Below, in pieces: positions 55,782 to 62,976 of a stretch of 64,000 bases of DNA (position 1 is its first letter; every line of letters begins with the position of its first letter). Below the pieces are notes generated by a model. The model ran no database searches and had not been told where the DNA came from. It was given only the letters and a program-made list of their open reading frames with translations. Both the position numbers and the translations under genes were made by a program. Source of the stretch: Aromatoleum diolicum (GTDB lineage: Bacteria > Pseudomonadota > Gammaproteobacteria > Burkholderiales > Rhodocyclaceae); NCBI RefSeq assembly GCF_012910955.1, contig NZ_WTVQ01000005.1, positions 114,220-178,219 of the forward strand, given 5' to 3'.

Positions 55782-57224
55782 TCAGAACGGGAATTGCCGC
55801 TGACCCAGCTGCACGGTGATCCACTTCAGTTCGGTCATCTCGTCCATCGAGTGATGCCCGCCCTCGCGCCCGACGCCGCTGTCCTTGACGCCACCAAAGG
55901 GCACATGCGGCTCGTCCATGATCGACGAGTCATTGACGTGCACCATCCCGGCCTCGAGTCGCAGCGAGAGGTCGAAGGCCTTCTGCAGGTCGTTGGTGAT
56001 GAGGCCCGACGACAGGCCGTAACACGAGTCGTTCGCGAGCCTGAGCGCGGCCTCGCTGTCCGCCGCACGGATCACCGACACCGCCGGACCGAAGCTTTCC
56101 TCGCGGAACACCAGCATGTCGGGCGTCACCCCGCCGAGGATCGTCGGCTGGTAGAAGGCGCCGTCACTCTTGCCGCCGGTCAGCAGCTTCGCGCCCTTTG
56201 CGACCGCGTCGGCAACGTGGCGGTCGAGCACGCCGCACTGCTTGCGGTCGATCAGCGGGCCGATTACGGTTTTCGGGTCGCGCGGGTTGCCGACCTGGAA
56301 GCTACGGACCTTCGTAACGAGCTTGTCGCAGAACGCGTCGAAAATCGGCGCCTCCACGATCAGGCGCGAGTTGGCCATGCACACCTGCCCCTGGTGCAGG
56401 AAGATGCCGAAGGCCGCCGCATTCACCGCGTAATCGACATCGGCATCCTTCAGCACGATCAGCGGGCTTTTTCCCCCGAGTTCCAGCGTGATGCGCTTGA
56501 AGTGCTTGCCGGCTTCGGCCGACAGTTCCCTGCCGACCTCGGTCGAACCGGTGAAGGTGATCATGCGGATGCGCGGGTCGGCGACGAAGGTGTTGCCGAG
56601 CACCGAGCCCTGCACCGGCACGACGTTGAGCACGCCTTTCGGCAGGCCCGCGGCCTCGAAGATCTCGGCGATCTTGAGTCCGGTGACCGGCGTATAGCTC
56701 GCCGGCTTCAGGATGAAGGTGTTGCCGGCGGCGAGTGCCAGCGCGACCTTCTTCATCGCCAGCAGGAAGGGGAAGTTGAACGGCGCGATACCCGCGATCA
56801 CGCCCAGCGGCCGGCGCACGCTCATCGAGAACACGCCGGGGCTGTCGGACGGCAGCGTTTCCCCGGTGATGCGCCGGCATTCGCCAGCTGCGCTGCGCAA
56901 CAGGTTCACAACGAAGGACGCCTCGAACATCGCCTTGCCGAAAGTCGACCCGGCTTCGTCCATCAGCACGTCGGCGACTTCCGGAATGCGCTTCTCCAGC
57001 ACGTCGGCGGCACGCAGCAGGATCGCCTCGCGCTCGTTCGCCAGCGTGTTGCCCCAGCTCTCGCGCGCCCGGTAGGCCGCGGCAATGGCACGTTCGAGAT
57101 CGTCGGCCGACGCCTGGTGCACGCGACCGAACACCTCGCCGGTCGCCGGATTGATGTCGTCGAGAATGGTCTCGTTCGACGAGCCGACCCACTCGCCGTC
57201 GATGAACAGCTTGTATTCCTTCAT
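55782..57224 (-). CDS. 4-hydroxybenzaldehyde dehydrogenase (aldehyde dehydrogenase family)
   Basis: A 480-residue NAD(P)-dependent aldehyde dehydrogenase. The catalytic Cys282 is in HQGQVCMANSR, the general-base Glu248 in TLELGGKSPL and the cofactor segment in FTGSTEVGREL. Located directly after pchF, it should oxidise 4-hydroxybenzaldehyde, the product of p-cresol methylhydroxylase, to 4-hydroxybenzoate. The benzaldehyde-type SSIMDEPHVPFGGVKDSGVG motif near the C-terminus supports an aromatic substrate. The longer frame extending into pchF is a shadow. Confidence 0.9.
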   Translation of the reverse strand: MKEYKLFIDGEWVGSSNETILDDINPATGEVFGRVHQASADDLERAIAAAYRARESWGNTLANEREAILLRAADVLEKRIPEVADVLMDEAGSTFGKAMFEASFVVNLLRSAAGECRRITGETLPSDSPGVFSMSVRRPLGVIAGIAPFNFPFLLAMKKVALALAAGNTFILKPASYTPVTGLKIAEIFEAAGLPKGVLNVVPVQGSVLGNTFVADPRIRMITFTGSTEVGRELSAEAGKHFKRITLELGGKSPLIVLKDADVDYAVNAAAFGIFLHQGQVCMANSRLIVEAPIFDAFCDKLVTKVRSFQVGNPRDPKTVIGPLIDRKQCGVLDRHVADAVAKGAKLLTGGKSDGAFYQPTILGGVTPDMLVFREESFGPAVSVIRAADSEAALRLANDSCYGLSSGLITNDLQKAFDLSLRLEAGMVHVNDSSIMDEPHVPFGGVKDSGVGREGGHHSMDEMTELKWITVQLGQRQFPF

Positions 57225-57235
57225 GCTTCCCCCCC

Positions 57236-58783
57236 TTACAGGCTGATGCCGCACCGGCCCGGCGCGATGATGTTGTTCGGATCGAGCGCCTTCTTCAGGC
57301 GCTTCTCGACGTCGCGCTTGACCGGCCCGTAGGTCGCCGCGACTTTCTCGGCAAAGGCGGTGTTGGCGCGGTACATGCCGTAACCTTCCTTGGCGAAGGT
57401 GTGCAGCAGCTCGTCGTAGCAGGCGTAGGCGTTCTTCGTCTGTGTCTCGTCGGAGCGGTCGTACAGCAGGTCGATGACGTGGTGCATGTCGCGCCAGCCG
57501 ACGATGAACTCGCCGACGTAGTCGAAACCGTACTTGCCGAGGATGTCCTTGGCCATCTTCATCTGCTTCAGCGTCTCCGAGCCCTTCGCCTGCGATACCG
57601 GCGCGAACCAGATCGAACCACCGCCGCCGCGCCAGTTGTAGAGCCCGAACTCGCCCAGGTTCGGCTTGCCCTTCATCAGGTCGAAGCGGTATTGCAGCGC
57701 CTGGCTTCCCTTCGATTGCTCCTGCGTGATGATCTTGCCGCCGGTGCCGGCCGCGACCGCCTCGATGATCTTCCAGTTGGCGTCGTTGGTTTCCTTGGTG
57801 CCATAGAGGCCCGCATACACGTTCCACGCGCCGATGTTGTGATCCGCCTGGATCTTCTTCACCGCCTCGTCGGGGATCGCACCCGGCCCGGTGAAGTAGT
57901 CCGCGCGCTTGACCGGCGTGCACGGCGCCTCCCACAGCGTGTGCGCGATCACCACCGCGTTCGGAATCACCATCGCGATGCGCAAAGGGCGCAGCGCTTC
58001 GACGATCTTGGTGATGTCGGTCTCGTTCGGATACTGGATGCAGAACGGGCGGAAGTCCGGCGGCGCCGGCATCAGCCACATCCCCATCTTGGTGACGACG
58101 CCGTAGTTCGACTGCGTGAACATTCCGTCCAGCGTCGGGCCGTAGCCCCACTTGAACACCTGCCAGGTGTTCGAGTTCTCCATCGCCCCCATGCCGGTGC
58201 GCAGCACCTGGCCGTCGGCGAGCACGACTTCCATGCCGCACGAGAACATGAAGTGCTCGCCGTAAGGCGTGTAGCCGACGCCGCGATCCACCATGTTGCC
58301 GACCGGTCCGGCGATTGCCGACGGTGCCGGACACGAGAACCACAGCGGCAGCTTGTGCTCCTGCAGGTAGTCGTAGAGCTGCTGGTAGGTCACGCCCGGC
58401 TCGACCAGCGCCGTACACAGATCCGCATCGACCTCGAGGATGCGGTTCATGCGCCGCAGATCCATCACGATCTGGCCGCGCTGCACCGGCGCCGCCGAGC
58501 CGTAGCCGAGATTCTTGCCGGTCGAGATCGGGTACACCGGGACGCGGTACTTGTTGGCGACCTTCATGATGCGCTGGATCTGTTCGACCCCGTCCGGCGT
58601 GACCGCCGCCGACGGCGCGTGCTGCGCGTCCGGCACCGGCATCATGATCTTGTTGTATGGCGCAAGCTGCTCGTCCTCGATCTGCACATGCTCGTCGCCG
58701 ACGATGGCGCGGATCTCGCGCAGGGCCTGGTCGAAATCACCTGCAGACACGCCCTTCGGCAATGCCTTGTTCTTTGAACTCAT
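57236..58783 (-). CDS. pchF: p-cresol methylhydroxylase, flavoprotein subunit
   Basis: A 515-residue VAO/PCMH-family flavoprotein. The FAD-binding half contains VYPISTGKNLGYGSAAPVQRGQIVMDLRRMN (residues about 78-108) and the C-terminus ends in DPNNIIAPGRCGI, both family signatures. The family links FAD covalently to a Tyr and hydroxylates the methyl group of p-cresol with water, passing electrons to the cytochrome subunit. It starts at ATG 58783, with GGAG eight bases upstream. As in other members, no own signal peptide is seen, so export would depend on the cytochrome partner or another route. Confidence 0.94.
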   Translation of the reverse strand: MSSKNKALPKGVSAGDFDQALREIRAIVGDEHVQIEDEQLAPYNKIMMPVPDAQHAPSAAVTPDGVEQIQRIMKVANKYRVPVYPISTGKNLGYGSAAPVQRGQIVMDLRRMNRILEVDADLCTALVEPGVTYQQLYDYLQEHKLPLWFSCPAPSAIAGPVGNMVDRGVGYTPYGEHFMFSCGMEVVLADGQVLRTGMGAMENSNTWQVFKWGYGPTLDGMFTQSNYGVVTKMGMWLMPAPPDFRPFCIQYPNETDITKIVEALRPLRIAMVIPNAVVIAHTLWEAPCTPVKRADYFTGPGAIPDEAVKKIQADHNIGAWNVYAGLYGTKETNDANWKIIEAVAAGTGGKIITQEQSKGSQALQYRFDLMKGKPNLGEFGLYNWRGGGGSIWFAPVSQAKGSETLKQMKMAKDILGKYGFDYVGEFIVGWRDMHHVIDLLYDRSDETQTKNAYACYDELLHTFAKEGYGMYRANTAFAEKVAATYGPVKRDVEKRLKKALDPNNIIAPGRCGISL

Positions 58784-58820
58784 TAGAATGTCTCCGTCGT
58801 ATTTATCGTTGCCTGCGGCT

Positions 58821-59218
58821 TCAGGTATGGATCGCGAAGGACACCAGGCTGACCGCCCCGATGCGGCGGTGCGAATCCATCGCCAGTCCCGCCCCGCGCG
58901 CCGCCGCGATCTGCTGGAAGATCAGCGCCGAGGCGTCGTCCATCACCCCGATCACACGTGCCTGCCCCGCGCGCTCCAGCAAGGCCGTCACGCCCGCAAA
59001 GCTGCCCAGCTCGCGCACGCTCGCCGCCACCGGCCGCACACCCAGCTCCGCCGCCAGCCCACCCGCGAGCGCCAGCGCCTGCGGCAACTCCGCCTGCGCC
59101 ACCACCATCACTGGCCGCTGCCCCCTCCGAACACACCCGGATTCGCCATCGCCATAAGCGGCGTTGCCCCGAGCGCCCCACCGCCCAGCACACCCTTCAG
59201 GAATACCCGCCTGTCCAT
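58821..59218 (-). pseudogene. Tat-signal protein gene of the p-cresol operon with frame disruption
   Basis: The ATG at 59218 (GGGAG upstream, six bases after pchC) opens a clear twin-arginine signal, MDRRVFLKGVLGGGALG, through MAMANPGVF, but ends at TGA 59110-59108 after 36 residues. Another frame continues from the overlapping ATG at 59108 (TGATG) for 95 residues to 58821, beginning MVVAQAELPQALALAGG. The two halves look like one exported protein of about 130 residues split by a frameshift in the G-rich tract GGAGGGGGC. Reinitiation at TGATG is an alternative. The mature part matches no family I know. Confidence 0.6.
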
Positions 59219-59224
59219 GTCGGC

Positions 59225-59524
59225 TCACTCCCGCGCCAGCGCCGCACTGGTGCTGATGCGCCGCGCCACGTCGGCGAGCGTCGCGTCGTCGATCTCGCTT
59301 CGCCGAAATGCCGGCATCGCCCGGTTGCCCATGCGCACCACCCGCTGGATGTACTCCGCCGGCAACGCGCGCCCCTTCAGCACCGGCCCGACGTTCGCCT
59401 CATGGCAATAGCGGCACACCTTCTCATATGCCTCGCCCCCGTCCCGCCAGGCGGCCTGCGCCCCACCCGCGGCCACCAACACCGCCACCGAGCCCAGGCA
59501 AACGGCGAATCTCCTTGCGTGCAT
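59225..59524 (-). CDS. pchC: p-cresol methylhydroxylase, cytochrome c subunit
   Basis: A 99-residue periplasmic class I cytochrome. The signal peptide (about residues 1-25, ending AQA) is followed by the heme site CRYCH at residues 37-41 and the axial Met in NRAMPAF near residue 70. It accepts electrons from PchF. GGGAGGGG upstream fits the second of two near ATGs (59524) better than the first (59530). It is the first gene of the operon. Confidence 0.9.
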   Translation of the reverse strand: MHARRFAVCLGSVAVLVAAGGAQAAWRDGGEAYEKVCRYCHEANVGPVLKGRALPAEYIQRVVRMGNRAMPAFRRSEIDDATLADVARRISTSAALARE

Positions 59525-59573
59525 TTCCATCCCCTCCCGACTGTTGGACTTCCAACTTCTTCGGACGAGACAA

Positions 59574-59590
59574 CGCAAGCGCAATGCCCG
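59574..59590 (-). promoter_or_regulatory. candidate sigma54 promoter of pch operon
   Basis: On the minus strand GGCATT-GCGC-TTGC places GG and GC dinucleotides with the required 10-base interval of the -24/-12 consensus (TGGCACG-N4-TTGCW). It lies about 50 bases before pchC. Sigma54-dependent control of p-cresol genes is known in Aromatoleum aromaticum. Confidence 0.5.
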
Positions 59591-59677
59591 TTTTGCACGG
59601 ACGCGCCATTCTTGTTTATTTACAAAGACTTGAGATTTGTGCGCAGCCAATCACGGCGCGCCTTGAAAACGGTCATC

Positions 59678-59696
59678 GTGTCTGAAATTCAGACAC
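59678..59696. promoter_or_regulatory. palindrome, candidate upstream activator site 1
   Basis: GTGTCTGAA-A-TTCAGACAC is a perfect 9-bp-arm palindrome about 124 bases upstream of the predicted pch start, a usual distance for sigma54 activators. Confidence 0.55.
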
Positions 59697-59760
59697 TTCT
59701 GCACCGCGGCAGCCTCGCCTCGCTGTGGTGACGCGGGCCACCCCCGCACCCGCGCCCGAT

Positions 59761-59791
59761 TCGCAAATTCAGACACTGTCCAGATTTGCGA
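59761..59791. promoter_or_regulatory. inverted repeat, candidate upstream activator site 2
   Basis: TCGCAAAT and ATTTGCGA form an 8-bp inverted repeat with a 15-base loop. It contains AAATTCAGACAC, repeated exactly from site 1 at 80 bp distance (59685-59696 and 59765-59776). Confidence 0.5.
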
Positions 59792-59808
59792 CAGCCACCC
59801 AGCGGCCC

Positions 59809-60160
59809 TCAGCCCGCCACGTCCAACGGACTCAACACCCCCCGCCCGCCTGCAATTCGGCGGCGTGCAGCGCACGCACCACTTAAACCTGCGCCCGTGA
59901 GTGCTCGGCCAGGCTCCCCGGCAACATCGTCAGGCGATCCTTGTCGCCCTTCCCCTCGCGCACCACGATCTCGCCGCGCCCTAAGTCGACATCGTTGACC
60001 GCAGCCTCAGCCCCTCCAGCAAACGCATGCCCGTCCCATACAACAGCGAAACGATCAGCCTCAGCAAAGGATCATCCACCCCCGCAATCAGCCGCTGCAC
60101 TTCCTCGCGCGAAATCACCGAAGGCAAGCGCGCCGACAACCGGCCTCCACGGACCCCGGG
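59809..60160 (-). pseudogene. integron integrase remnant
   Basis: Minus-strand frames spell pieces of an IntI-type tyrosine recombinase. RLPSVISREEVQRL and LLYGTGMRLLEGLRLR are in one frame. After a one-base loss near 60004, VNDVDLGRGEIVVREGKG and DKDRLTMLPGSLAEHSR follow in another. After a stop at 59883 the typical C-terminus GVLSPLDVAG* appears. The N-terminal ~110 residues and the central block with the catalytic His-x-x-Arg and Tyr are deleted. The gene cannot be active. Its orientation, facing away from the cassette-like genes on the plus strand, is that of an integron. Confidence 0.8.
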
Positions 60161-60215
60161 CGATTCAGGCTGTGAACGGGTAATCTCTACCTATTCAGTA
60201 CCAAGAGCGCCGAAA

Positions 60216-60977
60216 ATGTCCGCCAAACCCCAGCCCCAGCAGAATCATCTTCTGGCAGCCTTGTCGCCTGACGTTCAAGACCGTTTGTTCCCGTACCTGG
60301 AACTGGTGAGCCTGCCGTTGCGCGCGCTCCTGTATGAATCCCGGTACCCCATGCGTCACGTTTACTTTCCCACCGACTCCATAGTCTCGCTGCAGTACGT
60401 GATGGAAAACGGGGCATCGACCGCGATCTCGGTGGTGGGCAACGAGGGGTTGATAGGCATCACTTTGTTTCTGGGCGGCGAGAGCACGCCGAGCCGGTCG
60501 CTGGTACAGAGCGCCGGTTACGCATATCGACTCCCCAGACTGCGGGTGAAAGAGGAGTTCAACCGCCACGGCCAGTTGCTGATGCTGATGCTGCGCTACA
60601 CGCAGGCCCTGATCACGCAAGTCTCTCAGACCGCAGTTTGCAACCGGCACCATTCGATCGACCAGCAACTCTGCCGCTGGCTCCTGCTTTCCATGGATCG
60701 CCTGTCACATAACCACTTGACGATGACACAGGAATTCATCAGCAACATGCTCGGCGTTCGCCGCGAAGGCGTCACCCAGGCCGCGTCAAAATTGCAGCAG
60801 CTAGGCGTGATTTCATATTCGCGCGGATTGATCAAGGTGCTTGACCGGCCGAAACTTGAAACTCTTAGTTGCGAGTGCTATGGCGTGGTCAAGAAGGAAA
60901 CAGATCTGCTGCTTCATTACCTTCCGCAGCGCCACGTGATTACGAATACCGACTCCATCCCCACTGCAACGCTTTGA
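60216..60977 (+). CDS. Crp/Fnr-family transcriptional regulator
   Basis: A 253-residue protein with an N-terminal cyclic-nucleotide-binding-like domain (LPLRALLYESRYPMRHVYFPTDSIVSLQYV...) and a C-terminal HTH with LTMTQEFISNMLGVRREGVTQAASKLQQLGVISYSRG. No Cys cluster for oxygen sensing is present, so it is not a true FNR. The ATG at 60216 gives MSAKPQPQQNHLLAAL; the longer upstream frame runs over the integrase remnant and is rejected. Proteins of this type are common in Rhodocyclales with unknown signals. It lies between the integrase remnant and the first attC site. Confidence 0.85.
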   Translation: MSAKPQPQQNHLLAALSPDVQDRLFPYLELVSLPLRALLYESRYPMRHVYFPTDSIVSLQYVMENGASTAISVVGNEGLIGITLFLGGESTPSRSLVQSAGYAYRLPRLRVKEEFNRHGQLLMLMLRYTQALITQVSQTAVCNRHHSIDQQLCRWLLLSMDRLSHNHLTMTQEFISNMLGVRREGVTQAASKLQQLGVISYSRGLIKVLDRPKLETLSCECYGVVKKETDLLLHYLPQRHVITNTDSIPTATL

Positions 60978-61037
60978 ACGCCGTAGGCAGTGAGACGTCA
61001 ATGAAAACGGTGTTTGGGAAACGATTTCTTAGCCGCA

Positions 61038-61104
61038 GCCCAACAAAGCGCTCCAGCCGAACTTCGCGCCTTCGGCGCTCGTCGGCTGAGCTTGGGCGTT
61101 GGGA
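61038..61104 (+). repeat. attC recombination site
   Basis: R'' GCCCAAC (fits RYYYAAC) and R' GTTGGG at the ends pair with each other. Inner arms GCTCCAGCCGA and TCGGCTGAGC pair with one unpaired C, the extrahelical base attC sites need. An unpaired spacer separates the boxes, and the terminal loop is itself a small hairpin (GCGCCTTCGGCGC). Length 67 bp. The last base of R' is A instead of the consensus pyrimidine. Confidence 0.7.
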
Positions 61105-61113
61105 GTCATAGCT

Positions 61114-61818
61114 ATGCGTTACTGCGCCGAGTACTGTGTTGACGTACCTGACGACTTCCCGATCGACGAACTGACTGCGTTCATGGCATCTGCTCGTCGG
61201 ACGCTCCTTCACCCTGCGATGGGCCGGGAGTGGAACGAGTTCGCGGCTGCTTCAAATCTCATCGGTTGGCGTTACAGAGCGTCGTCGGAAGACTGGCTCA
61301 ATTACAGGCACTCTTGGCAAACAGAGGGCGTAGCAGTTAATCACGAAGGTCTTTATCGGCGGGAACGCGCACTTTTCGGAATGTTCTCGGCAGGAGTCGC
61401 GTGCATCGACAGCGCCGCATACGCGCTTGCTGCACTTTCGAGCCATCCCGGCGTATTGGCGATAGCCTTTGGACCGACCGAGCAACGTGCCTGTAGCCCA
61501 AAGCAGCTGCTTGAGTGGCTTGCGCCAATGCCCAAGGCAGCTGCCCTATCACAAGCACTGTCTAAGCTGTGCGCATCCGCAGAGTGGAAGCTGTGGGTCG
61601 CCCTCCGCAACCGCATGAGCCATAGGTCTAATCTTCCATGCATAGTCTTCGGCGCAGTTGGTAGCGAACCGCCCCTAGCTAAGGCGCTTCATTTCGCCGC
61701 GACTTCCAGCACGCCAATCGTCGAAGGCGACTTGGAATCGTTCGATGCTCTGCACGCGTGGTTAGCATGGTCGCTTACCGAACTGCTAGTCGAAGGCACG
61801 AACCTATGTGCAACATGA
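61114..61818 (+). CDS. unknown protein with HEPN-like Rx4H motif, cassette gene
   Basis: A 234-residue soluble protein starting ten bases after the attC end; the ATG giving MRYCAEYCVDVPDDF is chosen because a TTG further up lies inside attC. I do not recognise a family. The chain is mostly helical, and WVALRNRMSHRS (residues 161-172) contains R165-x4-H170 with Asn after Arg, the active-site pattern of HEPN ribonucleases. Helices before it (ACIDSAAYALAALS) would fit a HEPN four-helix bundle. Lower GC and context suggest horizontal origin. A nuclease or toxin role is a hypothesis. Confidence 0.6.
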   Translation: MRYCAEYCVDVPDDFPIDELTAFMASARRTLLHPAMGREWNEFAAASNLIGWRYRASSEDWLNYRHSWQTEGVAVNHEGLYRRERALFGMFSAGVACIDSAAYALAALSSHPGVLAIAFGPTEQRACSPKQLLEWLAPMPKAAALSQALSKLCASAEWKLWVALRNRMSHRSNLPCIVFGAVGSEPPLAKALHFAATSSTPIVEGDLESFDALHAWLAWSLTELLVEGTNLCAT

Positions 61819-61819
61819 C

Positions 61820-61895
61820 GCCCACCCCCCATCGAGCGGACGTTTCCGACGCGCTTAGCACGCCTGCAAACGCCGTTCATTTCGAACGCTTAGGC
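61820..61895 (+). repeat. degenerate attC-like site
   Basis: Between the two cassette-like genes, GAGCGGACGTTT and AAACGCCGTTC pair with one mismatch and one bulged base, flanked by GCCCACC and GCTTAGGC at the positions of R'' and R'. The end boxes match the consensus poorly. It may be a decayed attC. Confidence 0.35.
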
Positions 61896-61902
61896 ATCTT
61901 TG

Positions 61903-62832
61903 ATGAATTTTGACCGTTGTGACGTCATTATTGATCAAGCTCTCTCGTCCAAGAGTGAGGCAGAGTTTTGCCACTACATCGCGCCTTTGTTTAATACATA
62001 CGAGATACTTTCCGTGGGCTTAGGCCGCGGAAACATCTTCTGGCGAGCCAGAGCTGTCGAAAGCGACGTATGGGAAAACGTTTTCGATTTGGACTATCCA
62101 CCAGCAGAAAAGGCTCGCCGAGGCCGCCTCAACGATGTCGGGGTCCCATGCTTTTACGTTGCCAAAGATATTCAAACAGCTCTATTGGAAGTTGAGGCGA
62201 CGGAAGGTCAGCTCATACAAATTGCTGGTTTTCGTGTGCTCGCCGATGAAATTCTTCGGCTTATCGTAGTCGGAGAATATGCAAACGTACAAAAGAACGG
62301 CTACATGCATTTCTCAGGCACGGATCCAGGCCGAACTATACAGAAGCTACTCAATCAACAAGATAAAAACGCCTTACCGTTACTCTACATCGATAAGTTT
62401 CTCGCCAATGTGATCGGCGATCCGGCTGCACGTGAGTCGAACTATGCATTTAGCATAGCACTTGGGGCATTTCTTCATTCAAAAGTGGACGCTGACGGAA
62501 TTGCCTATCCCAGCATCCGAGATCCAGGTGGATTCAACTTGGCAGTGCCCCCTCTGCCATCCGACAGAGTGTTTCACAATGTTGCGTGCGTGCTTGTTAA
62601 GGTTGGAAAGAGGCGCCGGTTTGGCGTTCTTGATTATCAGATCGTTTCGTCCGCGACTCGAATTGACGAACAGCTCAACTTCATTTGGCCTGATCGGTAT
62701 CAAAGTGGGCAACTTAATATATACGGTCTCAACAAGCAGGAATATGACTTCTCATGTAACCGAGTTGGCAACAACGACGCCATGTTTGAGCTTTTATCAA
62801 TGTATTCCCCGCGCAATGTTCGGGATGCCTAG
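61903..62832 (+). CDS. RES-domain protein
   Basis: A 309-residue protein with the RES fold signature: Arg in IFWRARAV (residues 48-50), Glu97 in TALLEVEAT and Ser204 in DGIAYPSIRD, with GRLNDVGVPCFYVAKD between. RES toxins degrade NAD or related nucleotides and normally pair with an Xre-type antitoxin; none is adjacent. The first ~40 residues and the C-terminal ~80 are extra to the short toxins. It starts seven bases after the attC-like site. A sampled 60-base stretch (61921-61980) has 28 G+C, far below the flanking genes. NAD hydrolase activity is inferred from motifs. Confidence 0.8.
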   Translation: MNFDRCDVIIDQALSSKSEAEFCHYIAPLFNTYEILSVGLGRGNIFWRARAVESDVWENVFDLDYPPAEKARRGRLNDVGVPCFYVAKDIQTALLEVEATEGQLIQIAGFRVLADEILRLIVVGEYANVQKNGYMHFSGTDPGRTIQKLLNQQDKNALPLLYIDKFLANVIGDPAARESNYAFSIALGAFLHSKVDADGIAYPSIRDPGGFNLAVPPLPSDRVFHNVACVLVKVGKRRRFGVLDYQIVSSATRIDEQLNFIWPDRYQSGQLNIYGLNKQEYDFSCNRVGNNDAMFELLSMYSPRNVRDA

Positions 62833-62882
62833 ATTCAATTTTCAAATGCAACAAAAACATTGGCGCACTCCGCCTAAGAAAT

Positions 62883-62917
62883 CCCTAAGGGACTTCCCGT
62901 CAACCTCGTCTTCCTGC
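62883..62917 (+). repeat. 35-bp direct repeat, copy 1
   Basis: CCCTAAGGGACTTCCCGTC followed by AACCTCGTCTTCCTGC. It recurs after the TIR gene with 32 of 35 bases identical. A perfect 8-bp hairpin (CCTGCGCG/CGCGCAGG, 62913-62933) overlaps its end. Confidence 0.8.
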
Positions 62918-62976
62918 GCGAAATCCGCGCAGGTCCGGTGAATTCACCCGTAAGCCCTCACAGGAGATCTCTCTTC

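Noticed and set aside
59599..59618. TGGCGCG-TCCG-TGCA on the minus strand as sigma54 promoter
   Set aside because: The GG-GC interval is 9 bases instead of 10, which sigma54 tolerates poorly; 59574-59590 has correct spacing.
60027..60215. N-terminal extension of the Crp/Fnr-type gene
   Set aside because: The extension reads across the integrase remnant on the other strand and does not resemble Crp/Fnr proteins; the ATG at 60216 fits better.
62867..62960. attC site between RES and TIR genes
   Set aside because: GCCTAAG and CGTAAGCC occur but do not pair with each other and no inner arms form, so it was scored only as a direct repeat.
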